Origin: Nitrospirillum pindoramense
GTDB taxonomy: Bacteria; Pseudomonadota; Alphaproteobacteria; Azospirillales; Azospirillaceae
Assembly (NCBI RefSeq): GCF_007827955.1
Contig: NZ_VITR01000003.1
Coordinates: forward strand, 62,001 to 126,000
Length of the DNA stretch: 64,000 bases
Direction of reading: 5' to 3'
This document shows positions 45,428 through 54,402 of this stretch, piece after piece. A model generated the notes under the pieces. It worked only from the letters and a program-made list of their open reading frames with translations. It had not been told where the DNA came from and did no database searches. The position numbers and the translations under genes were made by a program. Each line of letters opens with the position of its first letter. The first letter of the stretch is position 1.

Positions 45428-45913
45428 TTAAAGTAATTTGCCCATATAGACGGCATCCTCGCCATAACTGGACACGTCAACGGACGTTTCTTGTATGGCC
45501 GCAAAACCTTTCCGCGACCAGAACGCCGTGGAATTGTTGACCGACAGTAGCCGCATTTCGGTGAAACCGGCGCTGCGGGCGTGCTCGGTCAGTATCTCCA
45601 CGGCTGCATCCGCATGTCCTTGGCCGCGGGCGGCGGCGTCGATGGCGACGTCGTGGATGTAATAGATGTCGGCCTCCGCTGGCAGCCCGCCCAGCATCTG
45701 GTTCAGTTTTGGCACGCGGTCCCGGGCATAGGGGTGGCTGAGCACATAGCCGCCGATGCCGCCTTCGGAGCGCGCCAGGGTCAGGCCTCCGGCGGGATAG
45801 GCCGCAAGCTTGTCGGCCATGACCTCGAACGCCTCGAAGAAGTCGACATGGATGGCGCAGGCCAGGGTGAAGACGGACGGCAGGTCGGCCACCGCCATGG
45901 GACGCCAGAACAT
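45428..45913 (-). CDS. GNAT-family N-acetyltransferase
   Basis: 162 residues when started at MFWRPMAVADLPSVFTLA; an ATG at 45928 is equally possible, since neither has a good ribosome-binding site. The acetyl-CoA-binding motif A is IYYIHDVAIDAAARGQGHADAAVEIL, and a NNSTAFWSRKGF motif B follows. The substrate is unknown. The location in a polyamine region makes an amine acceptor possible, but the sequence does not show it. Confidence 0.85.
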   Translation of the reverse strand: MFWRPMAVADLPSVFTLACAIHVDFFEAFEVMADKLAAYPAGGLTLARSEGGIGGYVLSHPYARDRVPKLNQMLGGLPAEADIYYIHDVAIDAAARGQGHADAAVEILTEHARSAGFTEMRLLSVNNSTAFWSRKGFAAIQETSVDVSSYGEDAVYMGKLL

Positions 45914-46119
45914 GGGGAAGGGCACCATGGGAAGACAGCGATGGGCCGGATGTGCCGCCACCGGGGCCGGGCCGTCAAGGGCGCAGCGATCCTTCCCGGG
46001 TCGCGGGCATAACCCGTGTCTCGCACAATTATGCGTGGACAGACATGTTATGGCGCCATTGGTGCAAAGATGCGGGCCGGAGCACCCTTCATCGCGCGGG
46101 GTTGCCCCGACGGACGGGG

Positions 46120-46148
46120 TTTCGAACGAACTTGCTTTCGAACGAACT
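46120..46148. repeat. Short direct repeat with TTCGAA cores
   Basis: TTTCGAACGAACT occurs twice with a 16-base period (46120-46132, 46136-46148), and a shorter TTTCGA follows at 46153. It is about 70 bases upstream of the glycine-rich lipoprotein gene and could be a regulatory site. Confidence 0.35.
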
Positions 46149-46211
46149 AGGCTTTCGACGTGAGCCGGCTGATGGGGGCACCCCGGTGCCAACCCTTTGG
46201 GAACCAAATCC

Positions 46212-46499
46212 ATGAAACGCAGTCACCACATCACGTTGGCGGCCCTGGCCGCCGCGACGACGTTGTCGCTGGGCGGGTGTGATTCAAAGCATGATCAGGA
46301 TTGCAAGGCCAACCAGAACCAACAGCAGGCCGACTGCCGCTCTGGCGGCACGGGCGGTGGCCATGGCGGGGGTGGGGGCTCCATCTCCAGTTCCAAGTCC
46401 GGCGGCGTCGAAACCGGTGGCTTCGGTGAAAGCGCCGCGGCCCATGGCGGTGGCGGCGAGGGTGGGGGCGGACACGGTGGCGGCGGGGGTGGCGAGTAG
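46212..46499 (+). CDS. Small glycine-rich lipoprotein
   Basis: 95 residues. The signal peptide (ITLAALAAATTLSLGGC) has lipobox LGGC with Cys23. The mature part has a hydrophilic segment with two more cysteines (KHDQDCKANQNQQQADCRSGG) and a Gly/His/Ser-rich tail (GGGHGGGGG, ending GGHGGGGGGE). It is 12 bases before the glutathionylspermidine-synthase-like gene. In E. coli, ygiB (a small lipoprotein-like protein) precedes ygiC in the same way, so this may be a functional counterpart; sequence similarity was not tested. Confidence 0.7.
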   Translation: MKRSHHITLAALAAATTLSLGGCDSKHDQDCKANQNQQQADCRSGGTGGGHGGGGGSISSSKSGGVETGGFGESAAAHGGGGEGGGGHGGGGGGE

Positions 46500-46511
46500 G
46501 GGAGCCCCATC

Positions 46512-47681
46512 ATGGACCGTGTTTCCTGCACGCCCCGCCCCGATTGGACCCGGCGCATCGAAGCCCAGGGCCTGACCTACCATTCGCTGGGCTTGCCGCC
46601 CGGCGGGGAGGACGGTCTGTGGTGGGACGAGAGCGCCGCCTATGCCTTCACCGCGGCGGAGATCGACCATCTGGAGGCCGCCGCCAACACACTGCACCAG
46701 CTGTGTCTTGAGGCGGTGGCGGCCATCGTTGCGACGCCGGCCCTGATGGACCGCTTCGGCCTCAGCCTGGCCTACCGCGCCTATGTCATCGAGAGTTGGC
46801 GGCGGGGCGATCCCGCCCTCTATGGCCGCTTCGACCTGGCCTTCAACCCGGACCGGGAGGATGTGGCCGAGCCCAAGATGCTGGAATACAACGCCGACAC
46901 GCCCACCACCCTCATCGAATCGGCGGTGGTGCAGTGGTTCTGGCTGCGTGACGTGCTGCCCGACGCCGACCAGTTCAACTCCATCCATGAGCGGCTGATC
47001 GCGCGCTGGCGGGAAATCGGCCGGCGCCAGCCGCCCGGCGCCCTGGTCCACCTGTCGTCCTACGCCGACTATGAGGAGGAGTTGCGGACGGTGGAGTATC
47101 TGGTGGATACGGCGCGCCAGGCCGGCCTGAACGCCACCCATCTGCCCATCACCCAGGTGGGCTGGGACAAGGGCAAGAAGCGCTTCGTCGATGAGCAGCG
47201 CCGGCCGCTGGGCCTGTGGTTCAAGCTCTATCCCTGGGAATGGCTGGCGGCCGAGCGCTTCGGCGCCCACCTCCCGACTGCCGACATGACGGTGGTGGAG
47301 CCGCCATGGAAGATGCTGCTGTCGCACAAGGCCATCCTGACCGTGCTGTGGGACCTGTTCCCGGGCCATCCCAACCTGCTGCCCGCCGGCTTCTCCGCCG
47401 CGGCCGTGGGGCCGGACTGGATCGCCAAGCCCATGCAGGCGCGCGAAGGCGCCAACATTCGGCTGATCCGCGACGGGCAGGAGGTGGCGCGCACCGCTGG
47501 CGGCTACGGGCAGGGGCCGGTGGTCTATCAGCGCGCCGTGGACTTGGCGCGGTCGGACGGGCGGCATGTGGTGCTGGGCGCCTGGATAGTGGGGGATGAG
47601 GCCGCCGGCCTGTGCGTCCGCGAGGATGTGGGCCCCATCATCACCGGCGCCTCCCGCTTTCTGCCGCATTACTTCCGCTGA
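46512..47681 (+). CDS. Glutathionylspermidine synthase-family ATP-grasp protein (YgiC/YjfC-like)
   Basis: 389 residues; GGGGAG precedes the ATG. Family motifs: ALYGRFDLAFNPD, PKMLEYNADTPTTLIESAVVQWFW, WKMLLSHKAILTVLWDLFPGHPNLLP and WIAKPMQAREGANIRL. It corresponds to the synthetase half of E. coli GspS without the amidase domain, like YgiC and YjfC. GspS joins glutathione to spermidine with ATP, but the YgiC-type reaction is not firmly established. It lies between PuuAB-like and Pot genes. Confidence 0.9.
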   Translation: MDRVSCTPRPDWTRRIEAQGLTYHSLGLPPGGEDGLWWDESAAYAFTAAEIDHLEAAANTLHQLCLEAVAAIVATPALMDRFGLSLAYRAYVIESWRRGDPALYGRFDLAFNPDREDVAEPKMLEYNADTPTTLIESAVVQWFWLRDVLPDADQFNSIHERLIARWREIGRRQPPGALVHLSSYADYEEELRTVEYLVDTARQAGLNATHLPITQVGWDKGKKRFVDEQRRPLGLWFKLYPWEWLAAERFGAHLPTADMTVVEPPWKMLLSHKAILTVLWDLFPGHPNLLPAGFSAAAVGPDWIAKPMQAREGANIRLIRDGQEVARTAGGYGQGPVVYQRAVDLARSDGRHVVLGAWIVGDEAAGLCVREDVGPIITGASRFLPHYFR

Positions 47682-47855
47682 CTGGGTTTCCGCTAACGGG
47701 ATTTCCGCTGAGCCCGTGTTACTGGTCAGCCGCGGGTGGGGCAACGGTGCCCGCCTTGCCCCGCCCGCGGCATCCTTGTTAGGGTCCGCCCTGGTGTGGG
47801 GGAATGCCAGCCGTTCGGGTGGCATCCCCTCAGGTGATATTTGGGGGGAACCCGC

Positions 47856-49679
47856 GTGACCGACACGTCGTCCGGCGTCGACCTGGTGCAGATCGTGGCG
47901 GTGCTGGGCGCCGGCGTGGTGGCGGCGCCGTTGTTCAAGCGGCTGGGCTTTGGCTCCATCCTGGGCTATCTGGCGGCGGGCCTCGCCATAGGTCCCTTCG
48001 GCTTCGGCGTGCTGGCCGACCCGGCCGCGGTGCTGCACTTCGCCGAACTGGGCGTCGTCATGTTCCTGTTCCTGATTGGGCTGGAGATGCGGCCGGCCAA
48101 GTTGTGGACCCTGCGGCGCCAGATCTTCGGCCTCGGCGTGGCGCAAGCGGCCGTCTGCGGCGCGCTGATGACCGTCGCCGGCGTGGTCGCCGGTTTCCCG
48201 CCCGCGGTGGCCTTCGTCGCCGCCATGGGTTTTGCCCAATCCTCCACCGCCGCCATCATCCAGACGCTGGAGGAGAAAGGGGAGATGTCGACCCCCTTCG
48301 GCCAGCGCGCCATGTCCATCCTGCTGCTGGAGGATTTGTCGGTGGTGCCCCTGCTGGCCGTCGTGGCGCTGTTGGCGCCGGAGGCCAGCCACGATTTGCG
48401 CGGCAGCTGGGTGGGCGTGGCGGCGGCCGCCGCCGCCCTGGCCGTGGTCGTGGTGGCCGGGCGCTGGGTGCTGAACCCGCTGTTCGGCCTGCTGGCCGGG
48501 TCGAGGGTGCGGGAGGCGATGACGGCGGCGGCGCTGGCCGTGGTGCTGGGCACGGCGCTGCTCATGGAAAGCTCGGGCCTGTCCATGGCCATGGGCGCCT
48601 TCCTGGCGGGCGTGCTGCTGTCCGGGTCCGGTTTCCGCCATCAGCTGGAGGCGGATATCGAACCCTTCCGTGGCCTGCTGCTGGGCCTTTTCTTCATGGC
48701 CGTGGGCATGTCGCTGGACCTGGCGGTGGTCGTGGCGGAATGGCGCCTGCTGCTGCTGGTGCTGGCCGGATGCGTTATCACCAAGGCGGCGGGCATCTAT
48801 GCCGTGGCCCGGGTTTCCGGCGCCGATGGCCGCGAATCCTTGCAGCGCACTACCCTGTTCGCGCAAGGGGGTGAGTTCGCCTTCGTGCTGTACGGCGCGG
48901 GTGCCGCCGTGGGCGTGCTGGACGGGCAGGTCAACGCCGTCATGACCGCCACCGTCATCCTGTCCATGGTGCTGACGCCCATGACCGTGCGCCTGGTGTG
49001 GAGCCTGCTGCCTGAACCGGCGCCGGATACGGAGGGGCTGGCGCGCCCCGACGGCCTGAACGGCACCGTGCTGATCATCGGCTTCGGCCGTTTCGGCCAG
49101 GTGGTCAGCCAGACGCTGCTGGCGCGCGGGCTGGACGTCACCATCATCGACACGGATGTGGAGATGATCCAGGCGGCCGCCGGTTTCGGCTTCCAGATCT
49201 ATTACGGCGACGGCACCAACCTGGACGTGCTGCACGCCTCGGGCGCCGGCCGGGCGCGGGCGGTGGCGGTGTGCGTGGACAACAAGGACGCCGCCAACAA
49301 GATCGTGGATCTGGTGAAGGCCAGCTTCCCCCACGCCGGCCTGCTGGTGCGCGCCTACGACCGCCGGCACACCCTGCACCTGATCGCGGCCGGGGTGGAC
49401 CTGCAGGTGCGCGAGACCCTGGAATCGGCGCTGGCTTTCGGCCAGGGCGCGCTGGAGTTCCTGGGCCTGTCGGAGGAGGAGGCGCGCGAGACGGCGGAGG
49501 AGGTGCGTCGGCGCGACCAGGAGCGTGTGGCCCTGGAACAGGCCAGCGGCAAGCTGACCGGCTTCAACCAGTTCCGTCCCAAGGAGCCCAAGCCCATACC
49601 CCTGTTCCAGGCCGGCAAGGAGGCACGTCCGCTCACGCCTGAAACGCGTGAGATCGCGGCGCGCGGCACGCCTAGCTGA
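47856..49679 (+). CDS. Kef/CPA2-type monovalent cation:proton antiporter with TrkA-N domain
   Basis: 607 residues from GTG 47856, which follows GGGGGGAA; a TTG at 47841 is also in frame. About 12-13 membrane helices (residues 5-375) belong to the CPA2 exchanger family: LAELGVVMFLFLIGLEM-like segments, GFAQSSTAAIIQTL and FFMAVGMSLDL. A cytosolic NAD-binding domain follows (VLIIGFGRFGQVVSQTLLARG, then IIDTDVEMIQAA). Kef systems export potassium and are gated by glutathione and its adducts. An acidic/basic helix (SEEEARETAEEVRRRDQE) ends the protein. Confidence 0.92.
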   Translation: MTDTSSGVDLVQIVAVLGAGVVAAPLFKRLGFGSILGYLAAGLAIGPFGFGVLADPAAVLHFAELGVVMFLFLIGLEMRPAKLWTLRRQIFGLGVAQAAVCGALMTVAGVVAGFPPAVAFVAAMGFAQSSTAAIIQTLEEKGEMSTPFGQRAMSILLLEDLSVVPLLAVVALLAPEASHDLRGSWVGVAAAAAALAVVVVAGRWVLNPLFGLLAGSRVREAMTAAALAVVLGTALLMESSGLSMAMGAFLAGVLLSGSGFRHQLEADIEPFRGLLLGLFFMAVGMSLDLAVVVAEWRLLLLVLAGCVITKAAGIYAVARVSGADGRESLQRTTLFAQGGEFAFVLYGAGAAVGVLDGQVNAVMTATVILSMVLTPMTVRLVWSLLPEPAPDTEGLARPDGLNGTVLIIGFGRFGQVVSQTLLARGLDVTIIDTDVEMIQAAAGFGFQIYYGDGTNLDVLHASGAGRARAVAVCVDNKDAANKIVDLVKASFPHAGLLVRAYDRRHTLHLIAAGVDLQVRETLESALAFGQGALEFLGLSEEEARETAEEVRRRDQERVALEQASGKLTGFNQFRPKEPKPIPLFQAGKEARPLTPETREIAARGTPS

Positions 49680-49869
49680 TCCTGATACAAGGGCGAAGGC
49701 GCTTGGTTTTCCGGGGCTTGCCGCGAATGGCATAGGCTGCCGGCATCCGCCGTCTCCAAAAAGGCGCGTGCCTTTGCCCGTGGCTTGACAGGGCCGGCGG
49801 CATGGGGTGCAAATGCCCCCCGACCCAGGGCCTTATGGCCCGGCCGATGTTCCAAGAACGGGGAAGTGG

Positions 49870-50952
49870 ATGAAAAAGAAGCTGGTGCCGCTGTTGGCGG
49901 GATTGGTGGCGGTGGTCGCGGGCGCCGCCTGGGCGCAGAGCAGGACGGTCCACGTCTATAACTGGACCGACTATATCGGCGAGACCACGCTGGCCGACTT
50001 CACCAAGGCGACCGGCATCCAGACCAAGTATGACGTCTACACCGACCTGGAAACCCTGGAAGCCAAGCTGCTGACGGGCAATTCCGGGTACGACGTCATC
50101 GTCCCCACGGCCCAGCCCACCCTGCGCAAGTTCATCCAGGCGCAGGCGGTGCAGAAGCTGGACAAGTCCAAGATTCCCAACCTGAAGAACCTGGACCCCG
50201 TGCTGATGTCGCGCCTGGCGGAGGTGGACCCGGGCAACGAGTACGCCGCCATCTACCAGTGGGGCACCGTCGGCATCGGCTATAACCCGGACAAGGTGAA
50301 GGCTGCGCTCGGCACCGCCACCATCGACAGCTGGAAGCAGGTGTTCGATCCGGAGAACGCCAAGAAGCTGGCCAGCTGCGGCATCGTCGTGCTGGACAGC
50401 CCGGCCGACATCCTGCCCTCCGTCCTGAACTATCTGGGCCTGCCGCCCAGCAGCGAGAAGTCGGACGACGTCAAGAAGGCCGGGGAGCTGATGTCCAGCA
50501 TCCGCCCCTACATCAAGACCTTCGTCCCCTCCGTCATCGATCCGCTGGCCAGCGGCGACGCCTGTGTAGCCATCGGCTATTCCGGCGATGTGCTGCAGGC
50601 GCAGGCCCGCTCCGGCGGCAAGGTCAAGATCGACTACGCCATCCCGAAGGAAGGCGCCCAGCTGTGGTTCGACACCCTGGCCATCCCGGCGGGGGCGCCG
50701 AACGTGGCCGAGGCCTACGCCTACATCAACTACATGCTGGACCCCAAGGTGATGGCCGGCATCAGCAACGCCGTCTCCTACGCCAACGCCGTGCCGGCCT
50801 CGCTGCCCCTGCTGAAGCCGGAGATCAAGGACAACCCGCGCATCTATCCGCCCAAGGAAGTGATGGACAAGCTGTTCACCATCAAGCAGTTGGCGCAGCG
50901 CGCGGAGCAGGAGCGCAACCGCACCTGGACCCGCATCAAGACCGGCCGCTGA
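49870..50952 (+). CDS. potF: Putrescine/spermidine ABC transporter, periplasmic binding protein
   Basis: 360 residues; GGGGAAG precedes the ATG at 49870. Signal peptide KKLVPLLAGLVAVVAGAAWA. The mature start VHVYNWTDYIGETTLADFTKATGIQTKYDVY is the PotF/PotD signature. YQWGTVGIGYNPDKV and WFDTLAIPAGAPNVAEAYAYINYML follow. It captures polyamines in the periplasm. The gene order potF-G-H-I matches E. coli. A terminator after potF probably lets the binding protein be made in excess. Confidence 0.94.
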   Translation: MKKKLVPLLAGLVAVVAGAAWAQSRTVHVYNWTDYIGETTLADFTKATGIQTKYDVYTDLETLEAKLLTGNSGYDVIVPTAQPTLRKFIQAQAVQKLDKSKIPNLKNLDPVLMSRLAEVDPGNEYAAIYQWGTVGIGYNPDKVKAALGTATIDSWKQVFDPENAKKLASCGIVVLDSPADILPSVLNYLGLPPSSEKSDDVKKAGELMSSIRPYIKTFVPSVIDPLASGDACVAIGYSGDVLQAQARSGGKVKIDYAIPKEGAQLWFDTLAIPAGAPNVAEAYAYINYMLDPKVMAGISNAVSYANAVPASLPLLKPEIKDNPRIYPPKEVMDKLFTIKQLAQRAEQERNRTWTRIKTGR

Positions 50953-50975
50953 GCGGATTTCCCCCCTTAAGGGGA

Positions 50976-51010
50976 AGGGGGCGTCGCCTTTGGGCTGGCG
51001 CCCCTTTTTT
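50976..51010 (+). terminator. Rho-independent terminator after potF
   Basis: GGGGCG and CGCCCC form a short GC stem around a 15-base loop and run into TTTTTT. Within an operon it would act as a partial terminator and raise potF over potGHI. Confidence 0.7.
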
Positions 51011-51234
51011 ATACCGGCGCCCTGGCCGGCGGCCCCATCATTTAGGGGCAAATTTGCAGTTGCGAAAAAACGCGCGGCCCCGGGTCGCGGACCCCATAGT
51101 TCCAGTGGACAGCGGGGACGCACCCTGGCATTCAGCAAGTTCGGAACGCTTTTCCGGGCAAGCGGTTCCCAACCAGGAAGCGCCCATCGGACGTCCGCAT
51201 CCGGCCCACTTCCAGCCTTGTGATCCGCCGCCTC

Positions 51235-52458
51235 ATGTCCGACGCCCCCGACCCACGTTCCCGGCCGGCCGCTTCCGGTCCCGCCGCTTCTGGTCCCGTT
51301 GGCAAGCCCCCGGCCGCCAAAGGCCCCGCCATGAAGTTCGAGCCCTGGCACGATCCGGCGGCCAAGCCCTATGTCCAGATCGAGAAGGTGACGAAGCGCT
51401 TCGGCGATTTCACCGCCGTGGACAATGTCAGCCTGTCGATCTACCGGGGGGAGTTCTTTTCGCTGCTGGGCGGTTCGGGCTCCGGCAAGACGACGCTGCT
51501 GCGCATGCTGGCCGGGTTCGAGCAGCCGACCGAGGGCCGCATCTTCATCGACGGCGTCGACATGGCGGGCATCCCGCCCTATGACCGCCCGGTCAACATG
51601 ATGTTCCAGTCCTACGCCCTGTTCCCCCACATGACGGTGGAGAACAACGTGGCCTTTGGCCTGCGCCAGGACGGCGTGCCCAAGGACGAGATCCGCACCC
51701 GCGTGGCGGAGATGCTGGAGCTGGTGAAGCTGACCCCCTTCGCCAAGCGCAAGCCGCACCAGTTGTCCGGCGGCCAGCGGCAGCGCGTGGCGCTCGCGCG
51801 CTCCCTGGTCAAGAAGCCCAAGCTGCTGCTGCTGGACGAACCGCTGGGTGCGTTGGACAAGCGCCTGCGCGAACAGACGCAGTTCGAGCTGGTGAACATC
51901 CAGGAAAAGCTGGGCGTCACCTTCGTGGTCGTGACCCATGACCAGGAGGAGGCCATGACCATGTCCTCGCGCATCGCGGTCATGGACCATGGCCATATCG
52001 CCCAGGTCGGCACGCCCACCGAGATCTACGAATACCCCAACAGCCGCTTCACGGCGGAGTTCATCGGATCGGTGAACGTGTTCGAGGGCAACATCGTGGA
52101 GTCGGAGCCCGACCACTCCCTCATCCGCTCGGCGGAGGCCGGCTGCGACCTGTACGTCACCCACGCCGCCCACCTGGCGGCGGGCAGCCATTGCTGGGTC
52201 GCCATCCGGCCGGAGAAGGTCAGCATCACCAAGGAAAGGCCGGCGGACGCCGACACGGGGCGCAATGTCACCCGGGGCGTGGTGCGCGAGATCGCCTATC
52301 TGGGCGACATCTCCATCTATCAGATCGACCTTCCGTCCGGGAAGCGCGTGCGGGCGACGGCGCCCAACGTCACCCGGCGGACCGAGCTGCCCATCACCTG
52401 GGATGACGAGGTCTGGTTGTGCTGGCGCCCGTTCGCCGGCGTCGTCCTGACAGACTGA
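51235..52458 (+). CDS. potG: Putrescine ABC transporter, ATP-binding protein
   Basis: 407 residues from the ATG at 51235. A Pro/Ala-rich leader of about 35 residues precedes the ABC domain, so an inner ATG (MKFEPWHD) is also possible. Walker A is GGSGSGKTT, the Q-loop QSYALFPHMTVENNVAFGL, the signature LSGGQRQRVALARSL, Walker B KLLLLDEPLGALD and the H-loop VVVTHDQEEAM. A C-terminal TOBE domain (AIRPEKVSITKERP, IAYLGDISIYQI) completes a spermidine/putrescine-type ATPase. It powers import with PotH and PotI. Confidence 0.95.
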   Translation: MSDAPDPRSRPAASGPAASGPVGKPPAAKGPAMKFEPWHDPAAKPYVQIEKVTKRFGDFTAVDNVSLSIYRGEFFSLLGGSGSGKTTLLRMLAGFEQPTEGRIFIDGVDMAGIPPYDRPVNMMFQSYALFPHMTVENNVAFGLRQDGVPKDEIRTRVAEMLELVKLTPFAKRKPHQLSGGQRQRVALARSLVKKPKLLLLDEPLGALDKRLREQTQFELVNIQEKLGVTFVVVTHDQEEAMTMSSRIAVMDHGHIAQVGTPTEIYEYPNSRFTAEFIGSVNVFEGNIVESEPDHSLIRSAEAGCDLYVTHAAHLAAGSHCWVAIRPEKVSITKERPADADTGRNVTRGVVREIAYLGDISIYQIDLPSGKRVRATAPNVTRRTELPITWDDEVWLCWRPFAGVVLTD

Positions 52459-52474
52459 GGGGAGGGGAGCCGCC

Positions 52475-53476
52475 GTGCCCGCGCAAGACCCATCCCAGTC
52501 GTCCCCGGTTCCGGCCGGTGCTGCCGCCGGCCTGCCCCCGGTGGCGCCGCGCACCCTCAAGGACCGCGTCCTGGGCGTCACCCGCCGCCTGGGCCTCACG
52601 GGCCGGGGTGGCGTCATCCTCGGCCCTTACGCCTGGCTGGTGCTGTTCTTCTTCATCCCCTTCCTGATCGTGCTCAAGATCAGCGTGGCGGAGCCGGCGG
52701 TGGGCATCCCGCCCTTCACCAAGCTGGTCGAATGGGTGGACGGTGGGCTGGACCTGCATATCCGCTTCAGCGGCTTCCAGGCGCTGTTCGATGACGACCT
52801 CTACCTGCTGGCCTACCTGAACTCGCTGAAGATCGCCTTCGTCTCCACGCTGTGCTGCCTGGTCATCGGCTATCCCATGGCCTACGCCATCGCCACCGCG
52901 CCGGAGAAGCGGCGCGGGCCGCTGCTCATGTTGATCATTCTGCCGTTCTGGACCAGCTTCCTCATCCGCGTGTACGCCTGGATGAGCATCCTCAAGGACG
53001 AGGGGCTGCTGAACAACCTGCTGATGGGCCTGGGCCTCATCCACGAACCGCTGAAGATCCTGTACAGCGACCTCGCGGTCTACATCGGCATCACCTATTC
53101 CTACCTGCCCTTCATGATCCTGCCGCTGTACGCGACGCTGGAGAAGATGGACCACACGCTGTTGGAGGCGGCGGCCGACCTGGGCGCCCGGCCGTGGAAG
53201 TCGTTCCTGACCATCACCCTGCCGCTGTCGCTGCCGGGCATCGTCGCCGGCTCGCTTCTGGTGTTCATTCCGGCGGTGGGTGAGTTCGTCATCCCCTCGC
53301 TGCTGGGCGGGTCCGACACGCTGATGATCGGGCGGGAGCTGTGGAACCTGTTCTTCAACAGCCGTGACTGGCCGTCCGCCTCGGCGGTGGCCATCGCCCT
53401 GCTGGCCTTCCTGGTGGGCCCCATCATGATCTTCCAGCACTTCCAGGGCCGGGACCAGGACAAGGGGGCCGCGTGA
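52475..53476 (+). CDS. potH: Putrescine ABC transporter, permease
   Basis: 333 residues from GTG 52475, with GGGGAGGGGAG as ribosome-binding site. Six membrane helices; the first is LGPYAWLVLFFFIPFLIVLKIS. The EAA loop is LEAAADLGARPWKSFLTITLPLSLPGI, which contacts the ATPase. A proline-rich N-terminal extension of about 45 residues precedes TM1. It forms the channel with PotI; their coding regions overlap by one base. Confidence 0.94.
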   Translation: MPAQDPSQSSPVPAGAAAGLPPVAPRTLKDRVLGVTRRLGLTGRGGVILGPYAWLVLFFFIPFLIVLKISVAEPAVGIPPFTKLVEWVDGGLDLHIRFSGFQALFDDDLYLLAYLNSLKIAFVSTLCCLVIGYPMAYAIATAPEKRRGPLLMLIILPFWTSFLIRVYAWMSILKDEGLLNNLLMGLGLIHEPLKILYSDLAVYIGITYSYLPFMILPLYATLEKMDHTLLEAAADLGARPWKSFLTITLPLSLPGIVAGSLLVFIPAVGEFVIPSLLGGSDTLMIGRELWNLFFNSRDWPSASAVAIALLAFLVGPIMIFQHFQGRDQDKGAA

Positions 53477-54306
53477 TGAGAAAGTCCCGTTTGCCGATGG
53501 TCCTGCTGGGCGTGGGGCTGGCCTTCCTGTACCTGCCCATCGTCCTGCTGGTGGTCTATTCCTTCAACGACAATCGCTCACTCACCGTTTGGACAGGCTT
53601 TTCCCTGCGCTGGTATCATGAGCTGTTGGCCGATAGCCAGATGCTGGAGGCGGCGTGGCTGTCCCTGCGCATCGCCTTCGCCACCGCCTGCGGCGCCGTG
53701 GTGCTGGGCACGCTGGCGGGGCTGATGCTGGCCCGGTTCGGCGCGTTCCGCGGCCGGGCGCTGTTCGCCGGCATGATCTCCGCCCCCCTGGTGATGCCTG
53801 AGGTGATCATGGGCCTGGCCCTGCTGCTGCTGTTCGTCAGCGCCGAACAGTTGGTTGGCTGGCCGGCGGGGCGCGGGGTGCTGACCATCATCCTGGCCCA
53901 CATCACCTTCACCATGTCCTTCGTGGCCGTGGTCATCCAGTCGCGCCTGGTCAGCATGGACGTGTCGCTGGAGGAGGCCGCGATGGATCTCGGCGCCCGC
54001 CCGGCCAAGGTGTTCTTCGTCATCACCCTGCCCATCATCGCGCCCGCCATCGTCTCCGGTTGGCTGCTGGCCTTCACCCTGTCGCTGGACGACCTGGTCA
54101 TCACCAGCTTCGTCTCCGGCCCCGGTTCCACCACCTTGCCGATGATCGTGTTCTCGTCCATCCGCCTGGGGCTTAAGCCGGAAATCAACGCGCTGGCCAC
54201 CATCGTGGTGGCGGTGGTGGCCACCGGCATCGCCCTGGCCGGCTTCCTGGAAGCCCGCCGCGCCCGCATCCGAGAGCGTGAGGAAAGCCAGGCGGGGCGG
54301 GTCTAG
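53476..54306 (+). CDS. potI: Putrescine ABC transporter, permease
   Basis: 276 residues. The ATG at 53476 overlaps the potH stop (TGATG). Six membrane helices, beginning PMVLLGVGLAFLYLPIVLLVVYSFND, a conserved PotI/PotC opening. The EAA loop is LEEAAMDLGARPAKVFFVITLPIIAPAI, then SLDDLVITSFVSGPGSTTLPM. It is the last gene of the potFGHI unit, 97 bases before agmatine deiminase. Confidence 0.94.
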   Translation: MRKSRLPMVLLGVGLAFLYLPIVLLVVYSFNDNRSLTVWTGFSLRWYHELLADSQMLEAAWLSLRIAFATACGAVVLGTLAGLMLARFGAFRGRALFAGMISAPLVMPEVIMGLALLLLFVSAEQLVGWPAGRGVLTIILAHITFTMSFVAVVIQSRLVSMDVSLEEAAMDLGARPAKVFFVITLPIIAPAIVSGWLLAFTLSLDDLVITSFVSGPGSTTLPMIVFSSIRLGLKPEINALATIVVAVVATGIALAGFLEARRARIREREESQAGRV

Positions 54307-54367
54307 CCCTCTCATCCAAAGCGCTGATTGCCAGCCTGTAGCACAGGCGGAATACTATTCTTTGCAA

Positions 54368-54386
54368 CCGCCCCGATCCGGGGCGG
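54368..54386 (+). promoter_or_regulatory. Hairpin in the leader of agmatine deiminase gene
   Basis: CCGCCCC-gatcc-GGGGCGG is a perfect 7-base stem ending 16 bases before the aguA start and next to its GGAGGA ribosome-binding site. It could affect translation or be an operator. No T-tract follows, so it is not a standard terminator. Confidence 0.35.
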
Positions 54387-54402
54387 TGGAGGATCGGACG
54401 CC

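Noticed and set aside
47682-47855. Repeated TTTCCGCT near 47688-47711 as a regulatory direct repeat
   Set aside because: Short, imperfect and directly after a stop codon; too little to support a site.
46284-49733. 1,149-residue minus-strand frame over the glutathionylspermidine synthase and Kef genes
   Set aside because: Two well-recognised + strand genes occupy the region. The reverse translation is His/Gln/Gly-rich and featureless.
49672-52617. 981-residue minus-strand frame over potF and potG
   Set aside because: It is a shadow of the pot genes, with no start context and no family resemblance.
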